Source: CAZGLR01 sp964526635 (GTDB lineage Bacteria > Zixibacteria > MSB-5A5 > GN15 > JAAZOE01). Taken from it: DNA of 64,000 bases. Made by a program: the position numbers and the translations under genes. The stretch is from positions 1 to 64,000 of the forward strand of contig CAZGLR010000003.1 in the NCBI GenBank assembly GCA_964526635.1. Direction: 5' to 3'. The notes under the pieces were generated by a model. The model ran no database searches. It saw only the letters and a program-made list of their open reading frames with translations, and was not told the DNA's origin. Positions 16,718 through 25,135 of the stretch are shown here, piece after piece (within the stretch, counting starts at the first letter, position 1; every line of letters begins with the position of its first letter).

Positions 16718-17302
16718 ATGAGCAACAAGATCGACATATACAGGCTGATAATCGATTTAATCGAGGGGCGGTTGTCCGGCACAGAAGCCCGGCGGCTGAA
16801 AAAACTCATCGATGAAGATCCTGCGCTCCAGCAGATTATGGACATGGCCACGCGTCTGCGCGCCGAGGGACAGCATATCGGATGGTCAGATATTCGCGGG
16901 GCCGTACATGATTTATTGGATCGCCAGTTACGACAGCATAAATCGCGGCAGGGCAATCTCCGCAAGGCATTCCTGACCTTTGATTCAAGTTTGTTACCCC
17001 TGCCCGAGGGTATACGGCCGGCGACTGTCAGTGAACGGCGCCTGAAATTTCAAATCGAAGATGATGTCCTGGAAATCGGTCTTTATCCGTTGTCACTCAA
17101 TTCATATGAGGTCATCGGCCAGCTTCCCGATACCTTTGCCGATACCGGGCTCTCGGTCGCCATTCGCTGTGGCAACCGGATGATTGCCGGTGACATCGGC
17201 GAATTCGGGGTATTCCATTTTGATCGTGTCCCGACGGGACCATGTAGTATTGTTATCTCGTCCGGCAAAAAGGCAGAAATCGAGGTCGATCTGGAGATAT
17301 GA
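16718..17302 (+). CDS. Putative cytoplasmic anti-sigma factor with C-terminal beta-sandwich
   Basis: 194 residues with no signal peptide or membrane segment. Residues ~1-60 (LIIDLIEGRLSGTEARRLKKLIDEDPALQ) have the helical look of an anti-sigma domain but lack the zinc-binding HxxxCxxC. Residues ~110-194 read as a carboxypeptidase-regulatory/Ig-like sandwich (YEVIGQL...TGLSVAIRC...GDIGEFGVFHFDRVPTGPCSIVI). The ATG follows the sigma gene by 45 bp, and the 3' end overlaps the CHAT gene by 4 bp (ATGA), so they should be translated together. I infer that it holds the sigma factor inactive and that the CHAT protease is its likely partner. No enzymatic motif is visible. Confidence 0.6.
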   Translation: MSNKIDIYRLIIDLIEGRLSGTEARRLKKLIDEDPALQQIMDMATRLRAEGQHIGWSDIRGAVHDLLDRQLRQHKSRQGNLRKAFLTFDSSLLPLPEGIRPATVSERRLKFQIEDDVLEIGLYPLSLNSYEVIGQLPDTFADTGLSVAIRCGNRMIAGDIGEFGVFHFDRVPTGPCSIVISSGKKAEIEVDLEI

Positions 17303-20058
17303 TCACTTCCGCGGACATAAAACGCCTGGGGAAAAAAACTGCCCTCGATCGGTTTATCGCAGTGCAATGCAATAACGACCCGGACGTACTGATCGGCTAT
17401 ATCAACACTGCACTAAACGATTTGCTCAATACCGATCTGGCGGCGGCCAGGAAATTACTCCAGCCGATACAGCGCATTTTTGGTCACTTATCGGAAGACA
17501 ATCTGGGCCGCCTTCGCGCTATCGAGGCCCGGCTGGAGCATCGCTGTGGACGAAGCAAACAGGCGGTAAAAAAATATACCGAGGCAATAACGCATTTAAC
17601 CCGTGTCCGCAACTACGATAGCGCCGCTCGGGCTAAAATCGGCCTTATGGATGCCTACATGTATCTGGGGCAATACACCGACGCCCTGGACGTCGGGAAA
17701 AAAGCCCTGATATATTTTCGGCGCAAAGACGATATTCGGGCCGCCCGGGTGATGACCAACATCGGCAATGTGTATCATCGGCTGGACCGCAATAATTTGG
17801 CCCTGCGGTACTACGAACGGGCACGACGGTGGTTTGAAAAGGACGGCGGCATTGCCCTGGCGATTGTCGATTACAATCGAGCCAATATATACGCCAATCT
17901 CAATCAACTCGATCGGGCTGAAAAGCTGTATCGCCAGGCGGCACAGTTGTACCGACAGCACAATCTCGATCTCGCCGCGGTCAAAGTCGAGTATTCGCTG
18001 GCCTATACCTATTTTCTCCAGGGAAAGTATAGTCATTCCCTGACTGTCTTTGAGCGCGTCCTTGAATCATTTTCGACTCTGGGTGATGACAATTCGGCCA
18101 ATACCACCCGTCTTGACCTTGCCGAAATAAACAATCAGTTGAACCAGTACAGTATTGCAGCGTCGCTTGGCACTCAGGCCCTGGACCATTTTCGCAAAAC
18201 CGGCTTGAGGTACGAAGAGGCCAAAACCTGCTTCTTTATGGCCGAGGCGATGATCGGCATGGGTGACGTCCGTGAAGTCAGCCATTACCTGCGCAAGGCC
18301 GGATCATTGTTCGATCGGGAACGGAACACGCTCTGGCTGGGCATGATCGAACTGCTGCGATGCCGTCTTCAACTGCATCGGCGCCGTTTTGCGGAAGCCT
18401 TAAAGACAGCGACTCGTGCCCGCGCGTATTTCCATCAAAGCGGCGACAAACGGCGCGGGCGTGATGTGGATATCCTGAGGCTGCAGGCGGCGATCGCCGC
18501 GGGCGCCTCGCCGCAGACAATAATTTCCGGCAAACGCCTCCTGAAGAAAAATCTGGTGGCTTCTCAACAGTATCGTGTCCTGGATGCACTGGGGCAGTAT
18601 CATATGAAAAAACAGGATCCTGAAACTGCGTATGATTACTATTCACGGGCTGTTGATGTCATCGAGCACATGCTGTCGGAACTGGCTGTAGATGAAACTC
18701 AGTTTTTCTTCGCCGCCGACAAATACGGCACATATCTCAATGCCACCGACTGCCTTCTGCGGCTGAATCGACCGCAGGATGCCTTTATGCAGCATTCCCG
18801 GGCACTGTCGATGTTGAACCAAAAAAAGTATTCATCGGGAATTATGCGCGATAAAATCCCCGGGCATCTGCTGGAAAAGCACGATCAGCTGAGAGCACGG
18901 CTCAAGCAGTTAAATCGCCCGCCGGATACAATGACACGCAGTCTGGCGACGGTTTCGCAACAACATGATCTTGAGCAGCAGTTGTGGGCGACTGAAAGAC
19001 GGATGCGGGCGTATGTAATTCCGGAGATTGACAGGCCGGGACCAGGCGCATTGAAACTATCTGATTATGCGGCTTGTCTCGCCGACAACGATGCTCTGGT
19101 TACATTTATTGGTGATGAAAGCAAGCTCGGCGCGTTCATTGTCAGACCTTCAGGCATCAGATATGTTCACTTGCCGTCATCGTCTCCCCGCCTCCGGTCG
19201 ATCGTACGGGAACTGCAGTTTCTCATGGAGAAAAGCGTCTATTCAGGAACGTCGGGAGCACAAACCCGGGCGGGGATCGACGGCTATCTGGCGCGGCTCA
19301 AGGACATTCTTATCGAACCGCTGGAGTTGGGTGATGATATCGAGCGGGTGATCTTTCTGGTCGATGGTATCTTTGCGCAATTGCCGTATTCGGCGATTTA
19401 TGATGATTATCACGGCCGCTTGTGTCAAAGATTTACCATCAACCTGATCACCAATCCCCTTGATTTAAAAAATCACAGCGGGACGACGCTGCATTTGAAT
19501 ACGAAACGCTGGGCCGTCTTTGCGGCGTCATCGCCCGGATTGCCGATGGTTGAGTCAGAGGGAAACTCAATTGCCGGTCTCCATTCGCGTTCAGTACTGT
19601 TTTCGGGCGAACGAGCCACCTGCCGACAATTGCGGCAAGAACTGGGCGGCAATAATGGCGCTGTACATATTGCAGCTCACGCGTCGCGGGCCTCGGAAAA
19701 TCCGTTGTTTTCGCGTATCTTATTAAACGATGGGCCGTTTTTCCCCTTCGACCTGTTCGAGGCCGGGGTAACAGCCGATGTGGTCAGTTTATCTGGTTGT
19801 CAGACTGCGGCTCCCGGTATATATTATGGTAACTCGTTTAGTCTGGCCAAAGTATTTTATCAGAGTGGAGCGCGCTTTGTCCTGGCGTCTCTCTGGTCCG
19901 TATCAGATAAACTGAGTTCAGCCTTTATGATCAGGTTCTATACAGCACTCAGTGAAGGTGGAGATGTCACCAGTGCATATACGGCGGCGATGAATGAAAT
20001 TAGAATGCACAATTCCAATCCGGCCTGTTGGAGCCCCTATATACTCCTTGGTTTGTAG
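17299..20058 (+). CDS. TPR-CHAT caspase-like protease
   Basis: 919 residues. Residues ~75-470 are tetratricopeptide repeats (A..KIGLMDAYMYLGQYTDALDVGKKAL, ARVMTNIGNVYHRLDRNNLALRYYERA and further units), a binding scaffold. Residues ~590-919 are a CHAT domain of the caspase/separase clan, with the dyad at His794 (AVHIAAHAS) and Cys834 (VVSLSGCQTAAPG). The end WSPYILLGL is typical of CHAT proteins. There is no signal peptide, so it acts in the cytoplasm. The start overlaps the anti-sigma-like gene. CHAT proteases cut specific partners when the TPR scaffold senses a trigger; here the neighbouring 194-residue protein is the obvious candidate substrate (inference). Confidence 0.9.
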   Translation: MITSADIKRLGKKTALDRFIAVQCNNDPDVLIGYINTALNDLLNTDLAAARKLLQPIQRIFGHLSEDNLGRLRAIEARLEHRCGRSKQAVKKYTEAITHLTRVRNYDSAARAKIGLMDAYMYLGQYTDALDVGKKALIYFRRKDDIRAARVMTNIGNVYHRLDRNNLALRYYERARRWFEKDGGIALAIVDYNRANIYANLNQLDRAEKLYRQAAQLYRQHNLDLAAVKVEYSLAYTYFLQGKYSHSLTVFERVLESFSTLGDDNSANTTRLDLAEINNQLNQYSIAASLGTQALDHFRKTGLRYEEAKTCFFMAEAMIGMGDVREVSHYLRKAGSLFDRERNTLWLGMIELLRCRLQLHRRRFAEALKTATRARAYFHQSGDKRRGRDVDILRLQAAIAAGASPQTIISGKRLLKKNLVASQQYRVLDALGQYHMKKQDPETAYDYYSRAVDVIEHMLSELAVDETQFFFAADKYGTYLNATDCLLRLNRPQDAFMQHSRALSMLNQKKYSSGIMRDKIPGHLLEKHDQLRARLKQLNRPPDTMTRSLATVSQQHDLEQQLWATERRMRAYVIPEIDRPGPGALKLSDYAACLADNDALVTFIGDESKLGAFIVRPSGIRYVHLPSSSPRLRSIVRELQFLMEKSVYSGTSGAQTRAGIDGYLARLKDILIEPLELGDDIERVIFLVDGIFAQLPYSAIYDDYHGRLCQRFTINLITNPLDLKNHSGTTLHLNTKRWAVFAASSPGLPMVESEGNSIAGLHSRSVLFSGERATCRQLRQELGGNNGAVHIAAHASRASENPLFSRILLNDGPFFPFDLFEAGVTADVVSLSGCQTAAPGIYYGNSFSLAKVFYQSGARFVLASLWSVSDKLSSAFMIRFYTALSEGGDVTSAYTAAMNEIRMHNSNPACWSPYILLGL

Positions 20059-20078
20059 GTAATGCGAGGTGTATCACT

Positions 20079-21512
20079 ATGACTACCAAATTTAATATTC
20101 TCATTTTTGTCGTGGTGGCTGCATGTGTTGTGAACACAGCAGGCTTCGCGCGAGAAAATCCTGTAACGGGACAAGCCATCGCGCGGCTGATTGCATCGTC
20201 AGATCCTGACAGCCTCGAGGGAACACTCGACGAATTCGGAGCCGAATTTGTCGACAGTATTGTCACGGAAAATTTCTACCTGATTGATTTCCCGCCCGAA
20301 GTCCCGATCGAACAGATCCTCCAGGCATTGCAGAACAACCCGCATGTCGATTTTGCCGAACCCAATTTTGAGTTGGAATTGCCGGAAACTTTCCAGATCA
20401 GTATTTCGTTTCCCGACGACAATCCCCCGCCCCATGTCTCGGGCATCAGTCCGCCGGAATTTTACGGACAGCCGGCAATGTACTCGATAGGCGTGGATTC
20501 GGCACAATTGCTGTCAGAGGGCAGCGGCATGCATGTGGCAATAATTGATAATGGCCTTGATTTTTCACATCCGCTATTCGCTGGCGCCCTGGGCGGTCCC
20601 GGCTTCGATTATCTGGATAATGATGACAATGCCGGTGAGGACACCGGCGCAGTCTATGGTCATGGCACATTTGTTGCCGGGTTGACCGTCCTGACCGCTC
20701 CCGGCTGCCAGATTACGCCCCTGCGGGCATTCAATGGCGACGGGTACGGCACCAGCTTTGCCGTGGCACAATCGATTATCCATGCGATTGACCACGGTAT
20801 GGATATTATAAACATGAGTTTCGGGCTTTTCGAATACAGCCAGATGATCGCGGCAACCTGCAGCAGCGCGGTCGATGCCGGAATTATTCTGGTGGCGGCG
20901 GCCGGCAACGGCGGCTCCGATCAGCCGGCCTATCCGGCAGCGCTGCCTGGCGTTATAGCAGTATCGGCGGTTGATACGACTGAATTGCTGGCGGCTTTTT
21001 CAAACTACGGCGATCATATCGACATATGCGCACCGGGGGTTGATCTTTACAGTGCTCTGGCCGGTGAATTCGAATGGGGTACCTGGAGCGGGACGTCGTT
21101 TGCAGCCCCTATCGTCAGCGGCGTTTGTGCTCTGGCCCAGGCGGTTAATGGCAGCTTTTCGCCCTATGAGATGGAAGCACATCTTCGGCAAACAGCGTCG
21201 ATAGATCTGGCCTGGGGGACGATTGACCCGCCGAGTACATTTTATGGCCATGGTTTACTGGACGCCTATTCAGCGACTTTGAACGCTTCAAATACTGTCA
21301 CCCAGACCGATTGTGGCGACATCAACGGCGACGAACAGGTCAACACCGGCGATGTGATCTTCCTTATTTCTCATATATTCGGAGGTGGTCCGGGACCGGA
21401 GCCCCCGGCACAGGGCGATGTCAACTGTGATTTGATGCTCAACGTCAGTGATCCGGTGCATCTGATCGGATATATTTTCAGGGGTGGTCCCGATCCGTGT
21501 TGTGCTGAATAA
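20079..21512 (+). CDS. Secreted subtilisin-like (S8) protease with dockerin-like tail
   Basis: The ATG at 20079 is chosen (GAGGT 7-8 nt upstream; signal peptide MTTKFNILIFVVVAACVVNTAGFA). Residues ~25-120 are an inhibitor-I9-like pro-region (FYLIDFPPEVPIEQILQAL..NPHVDFAEPN). The catalytic triad is Asp157 (VAIIDNG), His195 (YGHGTFVAG) and Ser340 (SGTSFAAP), with the oxyanion Asn in AAAGNGG. The last ~65 residues are a paired dockerin-like domain (CGDINGDEQVNTGDVIF ... NVSDPVHLIGYIFRGGP). It starts 20 bp after the CHAT stop, so it is probably the last gene of the sigma/CHAT operon and an exported effector or target. Confidence 0.92.
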   Translation: MTTKFNILIFVVVAACVVNTAGFARENPVTGQAIARLIASSDPDSLEGTLDEFGAEFVDSIVTENFYLIDFPPEVPIEQILQALQNNPHVDFAEPNFELELPETFQISISFPDDNPPPHVSGISPPEFYGQPAMYSIGVDSAQLLSEGSGMHVAIIDNGLDFSHPLFAGALGGPGFDYLDNDDNAGEDTGAVYGHGTFVAGLTVLTAPGCQITPLRAFNGDGYGTSFAVAQSIIHAIDHGMDIINMSFGLFEYSQMIAATCSSAVDAGIILVAAAGNGGSDQPAYPAALPGVIAVSAVDTTELLAAFSNYGDHIDICAPGVDLYSALAGEFEWGTWSGTSFAAPIVSGVCALAQAVNGSFSPYEMEAHLRQTASIDLAWGTIDPPSTFYGHGLLDAYSATLNASNTVTQTDCGDINGDEQVNTGDVIFLISHIFGGGPGPEPPAQGDVNCDLMLNVSDPVHLIGYIFRGGPDPCCAE

Positions 21513-21605
21513 ATCCACCTGCCGTAAATAAATGGTATTTTAGGGGCATTTTTTAGACACCATTCTGTGGATTGCCATTACGTGGCACTCTCTGACTATT
21601 AAGTG

Positions 21606-21637
21606 AGAGGCGAGATTTTTTCTCGTCTCTTTTTTTT
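21606..21637 (+). terminator. Rho-independent terminator after the S8 protease
   Basis: AGAGGCGAGA-TTTTT-TCTCGTCTCT (10-bp stem, one G-U pair) followed by seven further T. Confidence 0.85.
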
Positions 21638-21709
21638 GTCTGTGCCAAGCCGGCTTACGGAGGCTATTGATCAGACTTAGGCATAAAACTCTCAAGAAAT
21701 TAGGATTTT

Positions 21710-21756
21710 GGGTATTTTTTCCGGTTGTCCCTCACACCTGTATATGATTGTACACC
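21710..21756 (+). promoter_or_regulatory. Shared upstream element, copy A
   Basis: GGTATTTTTTC, ~14 variable bases, then CACACCTGTATATGA, ~140 bp before the ATG at 21892. The same order of blocks recurs upstream of the genes at 25136 and 27751. Promoter or leader function is inferred. Confidence 0.4.
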
Positions 21757-21780
21757 TTATTAGTACATTACCGCACATAA

Positions 21781-21819
21781 GATGACCGGGCCATCCTGGA
21801 CCTGACCGGCCCGGTCATC
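21781..21819. repeat. Perfect 12-bp inverted repeat
   Basis: GATGACCGGGCC and its exact complement, separated by 15 nt, ~70 bp before the ATG at 21892. There is no T run, so it is not a standard terminator. It may be a 5' leader hairpin of the downstream gene. Confidence 0.7.
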
Positions 21820-21891
21820 ACAAGAAAACTATGAAACTAAAATATAACAGACACCTGGAACATTCAGTCTCTCAAACATAGGAGGATTAAC

Positions 21892-22353
21892 ATGAAAAGG
21901 CTGTTAGCCTTAATTGCCATGCTCGGACTTCTGGCGGCTCCCGTTTTCGCCGATGATTGTATTGAAATCGATTTTGAGGCGGAACCCGATATTAACGTCG
22001 GCGTTGTTTACTTCTTTTTCGGTGAAGTCATCAATTGCAGCGATGAAGCCGGTGAAGTGTTTTTCTCGCTGACGCTTGAATTCGAAGGCATGAGCTATGA
22101 TCTGCCGGAGTTCAGCGTTTATATGGGTGCGGGTGAAACCGTCAGCCGATCGTTCCCATTTGTCATCCCCCCGATTTTCCCGGAGGGTGAAGTCACCATC
22201 ACCGTTACTGCCACCAAGGGTGAGGCCACTGACACCGAGACGATTTATCTCACCGTCGTGCACCCGAATAGCGGCGACGCCATACCCCGCAAGGGTGACA
22301 TTCCCAACCGGCTGGAAAGCGAAACTGCCACAAGTAACGCCGGCAGCAAGTAA
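21892..22353 (+). CDS. Small secreted beta-rich protein of unknown function
   Basis: 153 residues with a clear signal peptide (MKRLLALIAMLGLLAAPVFA) and a good ribosome site (AGGAGG, 5 nt before ATG). The mature part alternates short strands (SLTLEFEGMSYDLPEFSVYMGAGETVSRSFPFVIP, GEVTITVTATKGEATDTETIYLTVV) and reads as a single Ig/CARDB-like sandwich. Two Cys (DDCIEIDF, VINCSDE) could form a disulfide. The tail is low-complexity. It is very acidic. It has its own terminator downstream and a shared upstream element. I do not recognise a family. Confidence 0.75.
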   Translation: MKRLLALIAMLGLLAAPVFADDCIEIDFEAEPDINVGVVYFFFGEVINCSDEAGEVFFSLTLEFEGMSYDLPEFSVYMGAGETVSRSFPFVIPPIFPEGEVTITVTATKGEATDTETIYLTVVHPNSGDAIPRKGDIPNRLESETATSNAGSK

Positions 22354-22389
22354 ACGATACTAACCGTATTTTCTCTCGTGCTTATGCAG

Positions 22390-22427
22390 AAACGGGACAG
22401 ACGCCTCTCCGGCGTTGTCCCGTTTTT
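22390..22427 (+). terminator. Rho-independent terminator
   Basis: AAACGGGACA ... TGTCCCGTTT with an inner ACGCC-TCTCC-GGCGT stem, ending in a T run. It ends only ~20 bp before the next gene. Confidence 0.85.
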
Positions 22428-22447
22428 AAACGTATCCGGAGCATCTC

Positions 22448-24796
22448 ATGAAACAATATTATGCCCTACTGACGCTTTGTGTTTGTGTACTGGCCGGCCT
22501 GTGCCCGGCACTGGATCTTCAGTTTACCGTTTCCGGCGAAGCTCCCGGTGATCAGCTCGGCGATGCTGTCACGGCAGTTGATTTCAATGGCGACGGATAC
22601 GATGATATCGTCATCGGCGCGCCCGCTTCGGATGCCAATGGAACCTCTTCGGGTAAAGTATATCTCTATCTCGGCGGCCCCGGCGCTGATGATATCGCGG
22701 ATTTTGAATTCGTAGGTCCCGATGGCTCGTTTTTCGGCGCGGCTATTGCCGCCGCCGGTGATTTCAATAATGACACCTATCCCGATTTAATCATCGGCGC
22801 ACCATATTATTCGGCCATCGCCACCCGGGCGGGGGCTGCCTTTATTTACTTCGGAGGACCATCGGCTGATACCACGGCCGACCTGGTGTTATTTGGCGGA
22901 ACCAGTCTGGATTATTATGGTACAGCCGTAGCCGGTGGATTTGACTTCAATGGCGACACTATTGATGATATCGCAATAGGTGCATATAAAGCCGAATATG
23001 ATACTCTTGACGATGCCGGACTGGTAGCGGTGCACCTGGGTTCGGCGGCGGTTGACACGGTCGCGGATATTATCCTGACCGGCGGCGCCGATGGCGAACG
23101 CTTTGGCTTTGCCCTGACCGGCGGCAATTTCAATGGTGACGCCTTTGATGATATCGCAGTCGGTGCCTACAGTTATGACGACTGGACTATAAACCTGGGA
23201 CGGGTATATCTATTCAACGGCGGTGCGACACCTGATTCAATCTATGATTTTGCTGTTGGTGGCGAAGCCCAGGGATCCAGTTTCGGATATAGCGTAGCTG
23301 CTGGCGACGTCAATAATGATACCTATGATGATCTTCTTGTCGGTGCTCAGGCGTTTATCATCGGCCAGGCGGCGGCCGGCAAAATATATTTGTTTGAGGG
23401 CAGTGTGTCTATGGACACTCTTGCCGATTTTTCCTATACCCGAGGCATCGCCGATCCGGATAATCTCGGTTTCGATGTATCTACCGGAGTTGATATTACC
23501 GGTGACGCTATTGATGATTTCTGGGCGGGGTACCCGGGCGGCGACGGCGGTATCCTGTTTGAGAGCAGCAGTTACGTCATCGATACCACCCTCGGCGGAT
23601 CATCGGGCGAAAATTTTGGCCACGCCGCCGGGCTGGCCAGGGGCTTTTTTGGCAATCAAAAACAGGCCGTAGCAGTCGGTGCCCACGCCTATGATAGTTT
23701 CCGCGGCCGCACCTATTTTTATCTTCGGGATAACTCCAGTGGCGCCAATCAGCCGCCGGTACTGGATCCGATTGGACCACAAGAGGTTGTCGAAGGAAAC
23801 ACTTTAGACTTCACAGTAACTGCCTCGGATCCCGACGGCGCCGATCCGGCACTGTCGGCCTCACTGCCACTGCCCGATGGCGCTTTTTTTAACGAAGCCA
23901 CCGGTATCTTCGACTGGACCCCGGATACCACTCAGGCCGGCATATATAATGTTACGTTTTTTGCCGACGACGGTATCGACCGAGATTCAGAAATCGTCAC
24001 CATAACTGTCATAAATTATACCGGCGAAAACCTTCCCCCGGTCCTTGACCCGATTGGTCCCAAAGCGATCGCTGAGTTATTGCATTTAAGTTTTACTGTC
24101 ACAGCCTCGGATCCCGATGGCCCGACTCCGGCACTTTCTACCTCCCTCCCGCTGCCCGATGGCGCCACCTTCAATACCGGCAGCGGCGTATTCAGCTGGA
24201 TCCCCGATACTACGCAGGCCGGCGTCTATGAAGTGACGTTTTATGCCGATGATGGCCAGGTCAAAGATTCTGAAATAGTGACGATTACTGTCACCAATAA
24301 TACCAACATACCGCCGGAGCTAAATCCGATTGGCGGTAAAACCATTGACGTCGACAGTACCTTAAATTTTGACGTGACGGCCTCTGACCCCGACGGTCCT
24401 ACCCCGATGATTTTTGCCTCGACCCTGCCCGCTGGGGCGACTTTATCGAGCAATGGCGATGGCTCGCGGACATTTAACTGGATACCTGACTCGACACAAG
24501 CGGGATCACATAGTGTGACGTTTTACGCCTTCGATGGTCAGCTTACTGATAGCGAGCTGGTGGTAATTCAGGTGATTGGTCCGATAGTGTGTGGCGATGC
24601 CAACAGCGACTACACGGTCAATGTCGGCGATCCGGTATTTCTGATCAATTATGTTTTCAAGGGCGGGCCGGCAGCGGTACCCTTGTGTCGGTCGGATGCT
24701 AATGGCGACACGTTTGTAAACGTCGGCGATGCGGTGGCATTGATCAATTTTGTCTTCTCTGGTGGCCCGGCCCCGGTGGAACCGTGTTGTCCATAG
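22448..24796 (+). CDS. Secreted FG-GAP beta-propeller protein with Ig-like repeats and dockerin tail
   Basis: 782 residues, signal peptide MKQYYALLTLCVCVLAGLCPA. Residues ~25-420 contain six or seven FG-GAP/integrin-alpha blades (DFNGDGYDDIVIGAP, DFNNDTYPDLIIGAPY, DVNNDTYDDLLVGA), with Asp-rich calcium loops. Residues ~435-705 are three putative-Ig/cadherin-like repeats (PPVLDPIG..., TASDPDG, F.W.PDTTQAG.Y.VTF.A.DG). The C-terminus is a paired dockerin-like domain (CGDANSDYTVNVGDPVF ... GDTFVNVGDAVALINFVF). It is probably a surface adhesion or matrix protein. It lies ~20 bp after a terminator, so its promoter must be very close or read-through occurs. Confidence 0.88.
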   Translation: MKQYYALLTLCVCVLAGLCPALDLQFTVSGEAPGDQLGDAVTAVDFNGDGYDDIVIGAPASDANGTSSGKVYLYLGGPGADDIADFEFVGPDGSFFGAAIAAAGDFNNDTYPDLIIGAPYYSAIATRAGAAFIYFGGPSADTTADLVLFGGTSLDYYGTAVAGGFDFNGDTIDDIAIGAYKAEYDTLDDAGLVAVHLGSAAVDTVADIILTGGADGERFGFALTGGNFNGDAFDDIAVGAYSYDDWTINLGRVYLFNGGATPDSIYDFAVGGEAQGSSFGYSVAAGDVNNDTYDDLLVGAQAFIIGQAAAGKIYLFEGSVSMDTLADFSYTRGIADPDNLGFDVSTGVDITGDAIDDFWAGYPGGDGGILFESSSYVIDTTLGGSSGENFGHAAGLARGFFGNQKQAVAVGAHAYDSFRGRTYFYLRDNSSGANQPPVLDPIGPQEVVEGNTLDFTVTASDPDGADPALSASLPLPDGAFFNEATGIFDWTPDTTQAGIYNVTFFADDGIDRDSEIVTITVINYTGENLPPVLDPIGPKAIAELLHLSFTVTASDPDGPTPALSTSLPLPDGATFNTGSGVFSWIPDTTQAGVYEVTFYADDGQVKDSEIVTITVTNNTNIPPELNPIGGKTIDVDSTLNFDVTASDPDGPTPMIFASTLPAGATLSSNGDGSRTFNWIPDSTQAGSHSVTFYAFDGQLTDSELVVIQVIGPIVCGDANSDYTVNVGDPVFLINYVFKGGPAAVPLCRSDANGDTFVNVGDAVALINFVFSGGPAPVEPCCP

Positions 24797-25135
24797 TGTA
24801 GTGATCATTCTCGTTTTAGTTTAATTGTTAGTGGCTGACAGCCTCCGGGGTGTCATGCGATAATTCTTTCACCTTTTTTAATAATTCTGAATTATCAGGT
24901 ATTTTTTTCATTCGTATTTCGCACCCTATATATGACAAGGGGGAGAAGACACTGCCATATTGTAGGGGTTTCGATGATTCTGTGCCTTCGCCGCTATACA
25001 ACTCGGCTCGCTCGCACATATAAAAGCATGTATTTATCACATCTGAATGACATGATCGTCCCCCCATAATTGTCATCAGGTGCGCACAAACCCACTGACT
25101 TACTACCTTTTTCAGTTTTTCATAGGAGATACAGT
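24797..25135. other. Intergenic leader region
   Basis: About 340 bp upstream of the trypsin-fold lipoprotein. It holds shared element B. A 110-codon minus frame (24828-25160) shows no family features. Confidence 0.5.
24898..24954 (+). promoter_or_regulatory. Shared upstream element, copy B
   Basis: GGTATTTTTTTC, ~14 bases, CGCACCCTATATATGA, then CAAGGGGGAGAAGACACT. The last block recurs in copy C as AAGGGGGGAATGACACT. It lies ~180 bp upstream of the ATG at 25136. Confidence 0.45.
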
